In this document: piece by piece, positions 16,628 through 24,647 of the stretch | Layout: every line of letters starts with the position of its first letter | Numbering within the stretch: position 1 is the stretch's first letter | Assembly (NCBI GenBank): GCA_019056595.1 | Contig: CP036163.1 | Span: forward strand, 620,001 to 684,000 | Source of the DNA: Pectobacterium atrosepticum | Lineage (GTDB): Bacteria; Pseudomonadota; Gammaproteobacteria; Enterobacterales; Enterobacteriaceae | DNA: 64,000 bases | Direction of reading: 5' to 3' | Notes under the pieces: model-generated | Database searches by the model: none | Told to the model about the DNA's origin: nothing | The model's input: the letters and a program-made list of their open reading frames with translations, nothing else | Translations under genes and position numbers: made by a program

Positions 16628-18121
16628 TTGCGCTCACTCCTGACCGACTTATTGCTTCAGCGTTTAGCCAATCAGCAAGATGGTGCGCTGAACAAGCGTT
16701 TGTACGACAGTATCCGGCTCGCGATTCTTGACGGCGCGATTGCCGCAGGCGTTCGTCTACCGTCGTCACGCGATCTGGCGCAACAGCTCGCGCTGTCACG
16801 TAATACCGTGCTAACGGCTTACGAACAGTTACTGGCTGAAGGCTATATCGAGGCGCGCAAAGGAAGCGGGACCTTCGTCACGGAACAGTTGCCCGACGGC
16901 AACATGCAGCCCGTGGATAGCGACAATACGGGGGAAATACGGGAACCTAAACACGAGCTTTCGCGTCGCGGCATGCATCTGCTGGGTTATGCCGGTGCCT
17001 CCGTCCGCCAATGGGGAGCGTTTATGCCCGGCATCCCCGATATCGCCAGCTTCCCTCATGATTTATGGCGGCGTATTCAAACGCGGTTGACGCGGCGCGT
17101 TCGTCCTGAACAACTGTCTTACTCGCCGATTGGCGGTTCTCCCGAACTCCAGTTGGCGCTGGTGGATTATCTGCGCGTCGCTCGTTCCGTGGAGTGTACG
17201 CCGGAGCAGATTCTGATTACTGAAGGCACCCATCAGGCGATGGATCTGCTCGCCAAAATGCTGTGCAATCCCGGTGATTTGGCATGGATTGAAGATCCCT
17301 GCTATTGGGGGATTCGCAATGTTCTGACGATTAACGGCCTGCGCATTGCTCCAGTCGATGTGGATGAACAAGGGCTAGTGCCGCCGGATACCCTGTTGCC
17401 CGACGCCGCACCGCGTTTGATTTGCGTGACACCGTCACATCAGTATCCGCTGGGTGCAGTGATGAGCCTGGCACGTCGTCAACGACTGCTGGCACTGGCA
17501 CAGGAGCACGGCTGCTGGGTGGTGGAAGATGATTACGATAGCGAGTTTCGCTTTTCTGGCAGCCCAATCCCCGCACTGCAAGGGCTACAGGCGCAATCAC
17601 CGGTGATCTACATCGGTACATTCAGCAAAACGCTCTACCCCGGCCTGCGCGTCAGTTACATGGTGCTGCCGCCGCTGCTGGCGCAGTCTTTGAAGACGGC
17701 ACATTCCGAGCTTTATCGGGGAGGACATTGGCTAACGCAGGCAACGCTCGCGCAGTTTATCCGTGAGGGCCACTACGCCGCGCACATCCGCCGCATGCGC
17801 CTGTTGTATGCCAAACGCCGTGCGTTATTGACATCGCTGATCGAACAGCATCTGGGGGCGGATTACGTCGGAGATAACAGTAATGCCGGTCTGCACATGC
17901 TGCTTAGCCTGCCGCCCCACGTTGATGATGTTGTGCTGAGCGCCGCCATCCTACGCCGTGGCGTGATGGTCAAACCGCTTTCCAGCTACTACCTGCAACC
18001 GACGCAGCAGCGCGGTTTATTGCTGGGCTATGCCAGCATCGAAGAACCTCAAATGGAGCAGGCTTTCGCTGTGATTGTGACGTGTATTCAGGCGCTGAAT
18101 ACGCATGATTTGAACGCCTGA
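16628..18121 (+). CDS. MocR/GabR-family regulator (GntR-type HTH plus aminotransferase-like domain)
   Basis: A 497-residue two-domain regulator. The N-terminal winged helix-turn-helix shows LPSSRDLAQQLALSRNTVLTAYEQL and GSGTFV. A linker follows, then a fold-type I aminotransferase-like domain with the PLP lysine in YIGTFSKTLYPGLRVS. In GabR the second domain senses GABA as a PLP aldimine and the protein activates gabTD. I chose the TTG at 16628, seven bases after AAGGA; a TTG five codons upstream (16613) lies before that motif. It is divergent from gabTD, and the ABC ATPase gene follows on the same strand. Confidence 0.88.
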   Translation: MRSLLTDLLLQRLANQQDGALNKRLYDSIRLAILDGAIAAGVRLPSSRDLAQQLALSRNTVLTAYEQLLAEGYIEARKGSGTFVTEQLPDGNMQPVDSDNTGEIREPKHELSRRGMHLLGYAGASVRQWGAFMPGIPDIASFPHDLWRRIQTRLTRRVRPEQLSYSPIGGSPELQLALVDYLRVARSVECTPEQILITEGTHQAMDLLAKMLCNPGDLAWIEDPCYWGIRNVLTINGLRIAPVDVDEQGLVPPDTLLPDAAPRLICVTPSHQYPLGAVMSLARRQRLLALAQEHGCWVVEDDYDSEFRFSGSPIPALQGLQAQSPVIYIGTFSKTLYPGLRVSYMVLPPLLAQSLKTAHSELYRGGHWLTQATLAQFIREGHYAAHIRRMRLLYAKRRALLTSLIEQHLGADYVGDNSNAGLHMLLSLPPHVDDVVLSAAILRRGVMVKPLSSYYLQPTQQRGLLLGYASIEEPQMEQAFAVIVTCIQALNTHDLNA

Positions 18122-18326
18122 CGGGGTGCATTTTTATAGGGCACAGCGATACAGCATGCTCGCACCATTAGAGTGCCACCTATCCATGACGCGCCCCATT
18201 ACAGGGCATTCATCGTAGCAAGCGACGGCATTTTTGCCTGTCGTAGTATGACAATCCTCAGCTCTCTCGTATCCGGCATGGTTTATGCATCCTTATGAAT
18301 AACAGTGACTGCCGGAGAGTGAAAAA

Positions 18327-19421
18327 ATGAGAAATTATGTCAGCTTCAAGAACGTTCAGAAGACCTACGACGGCGACCGCCTGATCGTCAAAAACCTGAA
18401 TCTGGATATTCGTGAAGGTGAATTTCTGACCCTGCTTGGGCCGTCCGGCTCGGGAAAAACCACCAGTTTGATGATGCTCGCCGGGTTTGAAACCCCAACG
18501 CAGGGAGAAATCCTGCTGCGCGATGCACCGTTGCATCATCTCCCGCCGCATCAGCGCGACATCGGCATGGTGTTTCAGAACTACGCACTGTTTCCACACA
18601 TGACTGTGGCGGAGAATCTGGCGTTTCCGCTGTCCATCCGCCGTCTAAACCGCGTCGATATCAAAGAGAAAGTCGATCGCGTGCTGGATCGCGTAAAGCT
18701 GACTAGCCTAGCCGATCGCTACCCCGCACAGATGTCCGGCGGCCAGCAGCAGCGTGTGGCGCTGGCTCGCGCGCTGGTCTTCGAACCGAAACTGGTGCTG
18801 ATGGATGAACCACTGGGTGCGCTGGATAAGCAACTACGCGAGCATATGCAGTTAGAAATCAAAGAGCTGCATCAATCGCTGGAATTAACCGTGGTGTACG
18901 TCACCCATGACCAGAGCGAAGCGATGACGATGTCCAACCGCGTCGCCGTGTTTAACGACGGCGTGATTCAGCAGATGGACAGCCCTAGCGATATCTACGA
19001 AAAACCGGAGAATGCGTTTGTGGCGCAGTTTATCGGCGAAAACAATACGCTGCTCGCCACGCGCGCCGAGGCCGAAGGCGCGTTCTACCGGGCAACGCTA
19101 GACGACGGCACATCGCTGCGTGCGCTGAAAGTCCGCCCCAGCTCGCCGGGTCGTAAAATCACACTCTGCATTCGGCCGGAACGTATTCACGTCAACGCGG
19201 CTCATACCGACGACACAATGCAGCATGTCAAAGCCCGCATTCAGCAGTTCATCTATCTGGGCGATCACGTCAGGATGATGACGGAAGTCGCAGGCCAGCC
19301 GCAGTTTATGGTGAAACTCCCTGCTAACGAGATTCAGCCGCACTGGAAAGCGGGCACCGAAGTCAACCTGTCGTGGCAGCCAGAGCACCTGCGCGCGCTG
19401 GATAGCATCATCACGCATTAA
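18327..19421 (+). CDS. PotA/PotG-type ABC importer ATPase
   Basis: A 364-residue ATPase with Walker A GPSGSGKTT, Q-loop VFQNYALFPHM, signature MSGGQQQRVALARAL, Walker B LVLMDEPLGALD and H-loop VTHDQSEAM. A C-terminal TOBE-like region follows (about residues 240-360), as in PotA. It is very probably the missing ATPase of the importer whose other genes lie at 10119-13365 on the opposite strand, with gabTD and the regulator between. GGAGAG lies 7 bases before the ATG. Confidence 0.92.
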   Translation: MRNYVSFKNVQKTYDGDRLIVKNLNLDIREGEFLTLLGPSGSGKTTSLMMLAGFETPTQGEILLRDAPLHHLPPHQRDIGMVFQNYALFPHMTVAENLAFPLSIRRLNRVDIKEKVDRVLDRVKLTSLADRYPAQMSGGQQQRVALARALVFEPKLVLMDEPLGALDKQLREHMQLEIKELHQSLELTVVYVTHDQSEAMTMSNRVAVFNDGVIQQMDSPSDIYEKPENAFVAQFIGENNTLLATRAEAEGAFYRATLDDGTSLRALKVRPSSPGRKITLCIRPERIHVNAAHTDDTMQHVKARIQQFIYLGDHVRMMTEVAGQPQFMVKLPANEIQPHWKAGTEVNLSWQPEHLRALDSIITH

Positions 19422-19471
19422 TGGTGACGCATTAACCTCTTTCGTATTAGCCACTTTCCAGACCCATTCAC

Positions 19472-19490
19472 CGGGCGCAATGTGCGCCCG
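19472..19490 (+). terminator. GC-rich hairpin after the importer ATPase
   Basis: CGGGCGCA and TGCGCCCG form a perfect 8-bp stem with loop ATG, 50 bases after the stop. The tail TCTCACT is only mildly T-rich. Confidence 0.55.
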
Positions 19491-19558
19491 TCTCACTGAT
19501 TTCCAGCCCACACTATTGTATATCTCGCTAACAGACACACGGCTGAACTCACGACCTC

Positions 19559-20176
19559 ATGGATATACTGTGCTTTATCATCGCGTTAACCCCGATCACA
19601 TTATCTCCTGGAGCCAGTTTTACGCTGGCAATGAATAACGCAACCAGTGGGGGAATACACGCCGTATCGCGCATTATTATCGGTACTGCGCTGGGTATTT
19701 ATACACATAGCTTACTGGCAAGTATTGGTCTCGCAGGGCTGCTATCCTTTTACCCTACGATCATGCATACCATTACCGCGATTGGTACGGGTTATTTGCT
19801 CTACTTAGCGTTTCGTTTGATAGAGAGTGGGTTGCGGGAGAAAAGTACAACCTCATGCAACAGCAGCAGAGTGGGTATCAAAGAGGCCTATTTGGCAAAT
19901 GTTCTGAATATTAAAGCGATCCTACTTTATGTCACTATTGTTCCGCTGTTTGTGAATACCAAAGGCACCTCACCCGTGTCGCTTGCGTCCTACCTAACAC
20001 TCGCTACCCTACACATTGTAATGATGTCGGCCTGGCTGCTATTTTCAGCACAGTTACTTATCCGCTCATCAGGCAGAATCAACCCCATTGCGTTGAAAAA
20101 AAGCATTAATATTGGTGGAGGGATCGTGCTGGTTGTTCTGACACTCTCTCCCTATATCTCAACTTATTTTTACTAG
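19559..20176 (+). CDS. LysE/RhtB-family amino acid exporter
   Basis: A 205-residue inner-membrane protein with about six hydrophobic segments. The N-terminus ITLSPGASFTLAMNNATSGG carries the conserved P-G-P/A-like turn and glycine-rich loop of LysE/RhtB exporters, and NVLNIKAILLYV matches the family's N-P/I-K segment. The family pumps out amino acids such as lysine, threonine or homoserine lactones; the substrate here is unknown. The Shine-Dalgarno is weak. Confidence 0.85.
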   Translation: MDILCFIIALTPITLSPGASFTLAMNNATSGGIHAVSRIIIGTALGIYTHSLLASIGLAGLLSFYPTIMHTITAIGTGYLLYLAFRLIESGLREKSTTSCNSSRVGIKEAYLANVLNIKAILLYVTIVPLFVNTKGTSPVSLASYLTLATLHIVMMSAWLLFSAQLLIRSSGRINPIALKKSINIGGGIVLVVLTLSPYISTYFY

Positions 20177-20226
20177 AGATAATATTCCCGCCGAAGTTAA
20201 GGCCATCGACCGAATCGATGTCTACT

Positions 20227-20272
20227 CGCGTCGCCGTGATTCAGCAGATGGACAGCCCCAGCGTTCTCTACG
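20227..20272 (+). pseudogene. Short remnant of a PotA-like ATPase gene
   Basis: These 46 bases match the importer ATPase gene (about 18941-19003) almost base for base, except that about 15 bases between two GTG triplets are missing and a few substitutions have occurred. No reading frame continues on either side. It looks like the debris of a second ATPase copy or of a local duplication. Confidence 0.6.
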
Positions 20273-20566
20273 CGTTAACCATAATCGCTTTCCTCACTAC
20301 CATGCACAAACAGCCTGAAGTTTGACGGATATATACTGGCCTTATTTTTAAGCAATAAAATATATACTAAAAAAGCATCTTGTGGATAAAAACAAAAGCA
20401 GCTTATATGTCATAGTATTTTAGATAATTCCATGTATTTTTTGAATAGACAGGAGGGAAACTCTCGTTAAATGAGGGTTTTATTTACCACAGCAACAACC
20501 CTGCACCATCGTAGGATGAATCCAACCAGAAATAAAATAGTAAAATGATAAAAAGGTTTTTTCATT
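20273..20566. other. A+T-rich intergenic region, nothing assigned
   Basis: About 290 A+T-rich bases between the ATPase scar and the unknown gene at 20567. I see no RNA gene, repeat or convincing promoter. Confidence 0.35.
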
Positions 20567-21319
20567 ATGCTTTCAAAATATAATAACCCGCCCATTATAA
20601 AAACATTTTATCGCCCCATCGAAGTGGCTATTCGGTGGAGTCATTTAATGTCGTCAGAATCTGAAATACTTAAAAAACTCGATGAAGACCCCCTGTTTTT
20701 TTTACATTACGCGTATCAAACATGGCCAAAATTGTCGTTAAATCAAGAAAGAGTGATTGATGGGCTTATCAATGGGGAATTGCGTCATAGCAAACGAGGG
20801 GTTACTAGTTTGACACCGGTAGACTTAAACGATCCAGATTTATCTATTCGACATGTCGATCTAAAAAACTGGATGATGTCATATTATCCGAACGAAAAGC
20901 CCGATTTTTTATTTTCCCCAGAAGAACGATTAACCCCGATAACAATAAACATGAATTCGGTGCAAATATTGCTAGCCGAATTAGAGGTGATGCGTATAAA
21001 AAATACCGCTCTTGAAGTTCAGCGAAATAATATAAAAAGCGATTATCTTTCACTAAACGCTACTTACGCATCAGTGATGATGCACCCTACACAACCCATA
21101 CTCGGGGAGCGTAGTGAAAGTACGTATCTGACGATTATTGGCGCGTTAATCAGCCTATATAACCAACGCTCACCATCAGGCAAGGCCTATACACTTTTTA
21201 ACTCTCAGGACGCTGTGATTTCTGCCTTAATTGCGCATTATGGCGATAAAAGAGGGATTTCCAAAAGCACGCTTGAAAGTAAGTTCGCTCAGGCAAAACG
21301 CCAGCTCAATGGCACGTAG
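20567..21319 (+). CDS. Uncharacterised 250-residue protein
   Basis: Not recognised. It begins with a tract reading YRPIEVAIRW, then an acidic, mostly helical soluble protein with no signal peptide or membrane helix. Residues about 125-155 (VQILLAELEVMRIKNTALEV) look like a short coiled coil. The C-terminus (GISKSTLESKFAQAKRQL) is basic and helical and could bind nucleic acid. The ribosome site before ATG 20567 is only the weak AAAAGG. It stands alone between an exporter and the DUF1800 operon in an A+T-rich accessory stretch, so horizontal acquisition is plausible. Confidence 0.7.
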   Translation: MLSKYNNPPIIKTFYRPIEVAIRWSHLMSSESEILKKLDEDPLFFLHYAYQTWPKLSLNQERVIDGLINGELRHSKRGVTSLTPVDLNDPDLSIRHVDLKNWMMSYYPNEKPDFLFSPEERLTPITINMNSVQILLAELEVMRIKNTALEVQRNNIKSDYLSLNATYASVMMHPTQPILGERSESTYLTIIGALISLYNQRSPSGKAYTLFNSQDAVISALIAHYGDKRGISKSTLESKFAQAKRQLNGT

Positions 21320-21382
21320 TTCCTACCCTTGCCAGGGTCCAATCCACCCCAGTTAAGGTGAAAGCCGTATACTCTTTTTTGC

Positions 21383-21432
21383 ATAGTAGGTTATCCGCAT
21401 CATTCTATTACGCCATAGGGATAATCTACTAT
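21383..21432 (+). promoter_or_regulatory. Inverted repeat overlapping the DUF1800 ribosome binding site
   Basis: ATAGTAGGTTATCC (21383-21396) and GGATAATCTACTAT (21419-21432) are inverted repeats with one mismatch across a 22-base spacer; outer TGCAT/ATGCA bases extend the symmetry. The right arm contains the only Shine-Dalgarno-like purine run (AGGGATAA) and ends one base before the ATG. Confidence 0.55.
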
Positions 21433-21433
21433 C

Positions 21434-23398
21434 ATGCATAAACAGGATCGTTTTGTATTAGCGTATCGCCCATCATTTCACGCCCAGCGAATCTCACCGA
21501 CCAGTAGAAAATCGCTAGTATCATCTTTTGTATTTCGCATGCCCTGCTTTCTCATTCTGCTGTGGACACTCACATTCAGCCCCCCAGGTGTTGCCTTAAC
21601 GATCGCAGAAACACGACATCTGATAGATCGTACCGGATTTGGCACAACCCCACAGGATATTGAACGTTTCAACGATATGACGCGGGAGCAAGCCGTGGAC
21701 TATCTACTGGGCACGCTCAATGCGCCTTTTTACACGCTTCCCCCGACTTTCGTGCAGCAACCTCATCCAGATTACTGGCAGGAAGGTTGGCGAGAGCAGA
21801 AAATGATTTTTTTCCGTATCAACGAAATTAACCAGCTACAGGCTTGGTGGGTACAGGAAATGATCCTTACTCCCACTCCTTTTGCCGATCGTCTCACGCT
21901 GTTCTGGCATAACCATTTCGTTTCCCGGTTTGACAATACCCTCATCACCGCGCCTTTTTTCGATCAGCTCACGCTATTTCGTCAAGCGGGTAGTCAGAGC
22001 TTTCGCCTTTTGGCACGAAAAATACTGCAAGATCCCATGATGCTCAGCGGGTTGGATAACACGTCCAATACACGCCAACATCCTAATGAAAATCTTGCTA
22101 GAGAATTAATGGAGCTCTTTACCCTGGGAGAGGGTAACTACAGTGAAAATGATGTCAAACAGGTTGCCAAGATTCTGGCAGGGCACGGTGTAAACGCCAC
22201 GCAACAATGGCGTTATCAATTTGACGCCAGCGCAGCGGTATCCGGCGAAAAAATGCTGCTCGGCCAGAAAATTCAAGGAACGCCCGATGAAGAACTCGAT
22301 CAACTTGTCGATGTTTTGTTGTCGCAACCCCAAACGGCAACGCGTCTGGCGGGGAAATTCTACCGAGCGTTTATTTCGTTAGAGGACGACCCTGAAACAG
22401 TATCGGTATTAGCGCAAGTGCTACGCAATCATGACTATGCGATGAAACCGTTCATGCGAGCATTGCTGCTCAGTCCCGCGTTTTGGCACGAACACCATCG
22501 TGGATCATTGGTCAAATCCCCATTGGATCTGATCGTCGGCTTTTCTCGCACGCTGTCACTGGTGTTACCCGATCAACACATCCTACTGGATTATCTCCAA
22601 AATTTGGGACAGAGCCCGTTTATGGCCCCCTCCGTAGCGGGATGGGAAGAAGGCACCGCCTGGCTTGATGGGAAGACACTGGTCGATCGTACCAGAGTGT
22701 TAACCCGGCTGTGGTCCGCGATAGAAAGCTCGCCGCTGACTGACAATACGAAGCTAATCGTGCGTTTTTCATCCGAAAGCCGTGGACTTCCTGCACGTTT
22801 TATCGTTACCGCGAATGGGCAACAGCTTGCCAGAATTACCGCCAAGCTCGGAGCAGATACCCGGCAAGAACAAGCGTCCAACGAACCGGGAAATCTGAAA
22901 CCGATGTGGGAAACTGTCGCCATTCCACTCCCCAATGCGTCTGCGGTATTGGAAAATGTCACTATTACGATGGATGCTGATGAACCCGACACCCATTTAT
23001 TTATCAATTGGATTTCCTTCAAGGGCTATCGTTTTTCCCCCTATCAGGCCAGTTGGATCATTCCGAATGGTTCTTCCTGCCTTGCCGACTCACCGTTAGG
23101 ATCTTTTTACTGTAACTTAAGTTTATCTTTTGACCTCACCACCCCAATCAGGAGCGAAGCAGCCAGCCTGATCGATCGGCACGCTCCGCTCAACGCCAAT
23201 ATCGAATACGGTACGGGTCGCCTGAGGCCGCAATTTAGCCAATCGGGAAACCGACTCCCCGCCAGCATCACGCCTTATACCCGCATACCTGTTGATTCAC
23301 TACTGGCTACCACACCTTTCGGGCAGCCCGTGCCACCGGATAACAGTGCCACGGCCTTAAAGGCACTGACGCTTGATCCCGCATTTAATCTGAAATAG
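21434..23398 (+). CDS. DUF1800-family exported protein
   Basis: A 654-residue protein. After a basic N-terminus a hydrophobic signal segment (about residues 36-55, FLILLWTLTFSPPGVALT) directs export. The DUF1800 domain begins at AETRHLIDRTGFGTTPQDI and includes WWVQEMILTPTPFADRLTLFWHNHF, NLARELMELFTLGEGNY and the helical core. A C-terminal stretch (about 450-650) looks beta-rich. DUF1800 genes are typically followed by a DUF1501 gene, as here, 16 bases downstream. The biochemical function of the pair is unknown to me. It is the first gene of a four-gene operon. A later ATG at 21539 would sit just before the hydrophobic core but lacks a ribosome site. Confidence 0.88.
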   Translation: MHKQDRFVLAYRPSFHAQRISPTSRKSLVSSFVFRMPCFLILLWTLTFSPPGVALTIAETRHLIDRTGFGTTPQDIERFNDMTREQAVDYLLGTLNAPFYTLPPTFVQQPHPDYWQEGWREQKMIFFRINEINQLQAWWVQEMILTPTPFADRLTLFWHNHFVSRFDNTLITAPFFDQLTLFRQAGSQSFRLLARKILQDPMMLSGLDNTSNTRQHPNENLARELMELFTLGEGNYSENDVKQVAKILAGHGVNATQQWRYQFDASAAVSGEKMLLGQKIQGTPDEELDQLVDVLLSQPQTATRLAGKFYRAFISLEDDPETVSVLAQVLRNHDYAMKPFMRALLLSPAFWHEHHRGSLVKSPLDLIVGFSRTLSLVLPDQHILLDYLQNLGQSPFMAPSVAGWEEGTAWLDGKTLVDRTRVLTRLWSAIESSPLTDNTKLIVRFSSESRGLPARFIVTANGQQLARITAKLGADTRQEQASNEPGNLKPMWETVAIPLPNASAVLENVTITMDADEPDTHLFINWISFKGYRFSPYQASWIIPNGSSCLADSPLGSFYCNLSLSFDLTTPIRSEAASLIDRHAPLNANIEYGTGRLRPQFSQSGNRLPASITPYTRIPVDSLLATTPFGQPVPPDNSATALKALTLDPAFNLK

Positions 23399-23414
23399 AT
23401 AAGGACATCTGCTT

Positions 23415-24614
23415 ATGTCTACACCATTTACATTGTCACGGCGCGTGCTCCTCGGCGGGCTTGGCGCGGGCCTATTAACAGCCATGCTTCCCCTGCGCGG
23501 GTTTGCCCAAAACGCCATTCCCACAAACAAGCATTTGATCGTCATCGAATTATTTGGGGGAAATGATGCATTAAACACGCTGGTTCCCTATCGGGATCCA
23601 CTCTATCGACATTATCGCCCTACGCTGGCGTTAAACGCTCACGAATATGCACCGTTAAGTGATGATCTGGCCTTTAATATCGTCTGGAAAAAGCTCGCTA
23701 ATGTATTTCAAAAGGGGGAATTAGCGGTAATACAAGATGTTGGCTATCCGTCTCCCAATCTGTCTCATTTTAGTTCCGCCGCAATCTGGGCCAATGGTGC
23801 TGACACCCCAACGCTGAAGTCAGGCTGGGCTGGCCGCGTTCTGAGCACATCTTCACGTGAGGATCGCTATCATGATACTGACGGCATTATTCTCTCTGGC
23901 GATCAGTCTTTACTCATCCATCCGGCGATCCAGGCACTGACGCTTCAGGATAGTCGCGCCCTACTTAATGCCAATTTCACCCTACCCTCTGCCCACACGA
24001 ATGATAGAAGTACGACGGCAGCACAGCATATCCTCCGGTTAATGGAGAGTACCAGCACGATAAGTCGCCGGATTCAAAATAAGCTGCGCAATCAGAACCA
24101 TTTCACCCGTCGATTTACACAGGACGGCTACATTGAACCGCAAAACGCGCAAGCGGCAACGATACTCTGGCTGATAGAGAACAATGTCCGTTCACCACTA
24201 TATAAAATCAGTTTGTCTGGCTTCGATTTGCATAGCCATTTACGCGGTGAACATGAACGCCAGCTCAGTAAAGTAGAGACGTTGCTGCTTGGGCTACGGC
24301 AAGGACTCATCGATATTGGTGCCTGGCAGGATAGCCTGATTATGGTGCATTCGGAGTTCGGCCGTCGGCCAAAAGAGAATGCATCGGGCGGAACCGATCA
24401 CGGCACGTGCGGGCCGATGCTGCTAGTTGGCGGTCAAGTCGAGGGAGGTATCTGGGGAAATCGCAGCCCACTCGATAAGTTGGATAACGACGGCAACCCT
24501 TATTTTTCGACCGACTTCCGCTCGGTATATGCCACCGTCGCCGAACGTTTTTGGCGACTTCCCGCCGCTCAGGTTAGCGGAACATCGCTCTCCCCGCTGA
24601 ATATTCATCTTTAA
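23415..24614 (+). CDS. DUF1501-family Tat-exported protein
   Basis: A 399-residue protein with a twin-arginine signal: SRRVLLGGLGAGLLTAM (residues 8-24) followed by small residues near LRGFAQ. DUF1501 proteins have an alkaline-phosphatase/sulfatase-like fold. The expected motifs are visible as IELFGGNDALNTLVPYRDP, the region ending in SHFSSAAIWANG, and near the C-terminus SEFGRRPKENASGGTDHGT. Tat export implies folding in the cytoplasm, perhaps with a metal, before release to the periplasm. Its partner is the preceding DUF1800 protein. Confidence 0.88.
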   Translation: MSTPFTLSRRVLLGGLGAGLLTAMLPLRGFAQNAIPTNKHLIVIELFGGNDALNTLVPYRDPLYRHYRPTLALNAHEYAPLSDDLAFNIVWKKLANVFQKGELAVIQDVGYPSPNLSHFSSAAIWANGADTPTLKSGWAGRVLSTSSREDRYHDTDGIILSGDQSLLIHPAIQALTLQDSRALLNANFTLPSAHTNDRSTTAAQHILRLMESTSTISRRIQNKLRNQNHFTRRFTQDGYIEPQNAQAATILWLIENNVRSPLYKISLSGFDLHSHLRGEHERQLSKVETLLLGLRQGLIDIGAWQDSLIMVHSEFGRRPKENASGGTDHGTCGPMLLVGGQVEGGIWGNRSPLDKLDNDGNPYFSTDFRSVYATVAERFWRLPAAQVSGTSLSPLNIHL

Positions 24615-24647
24615 CCCACCGCCTTATTTCTACAGGACACGCTTTCT

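Noticed and set aside
18221-18243. Terminator after the MocR-type regulator
   Set aside because: The stem contains a bulge and there is no T-run; too weak to list.
20191-20216. Similarity of this stretch to part of the GlsB-like gene near 28995-29025
   Set aside because: About 26 bases with several mismatches and a gap; possibly another scar fragment, but too short to claim.
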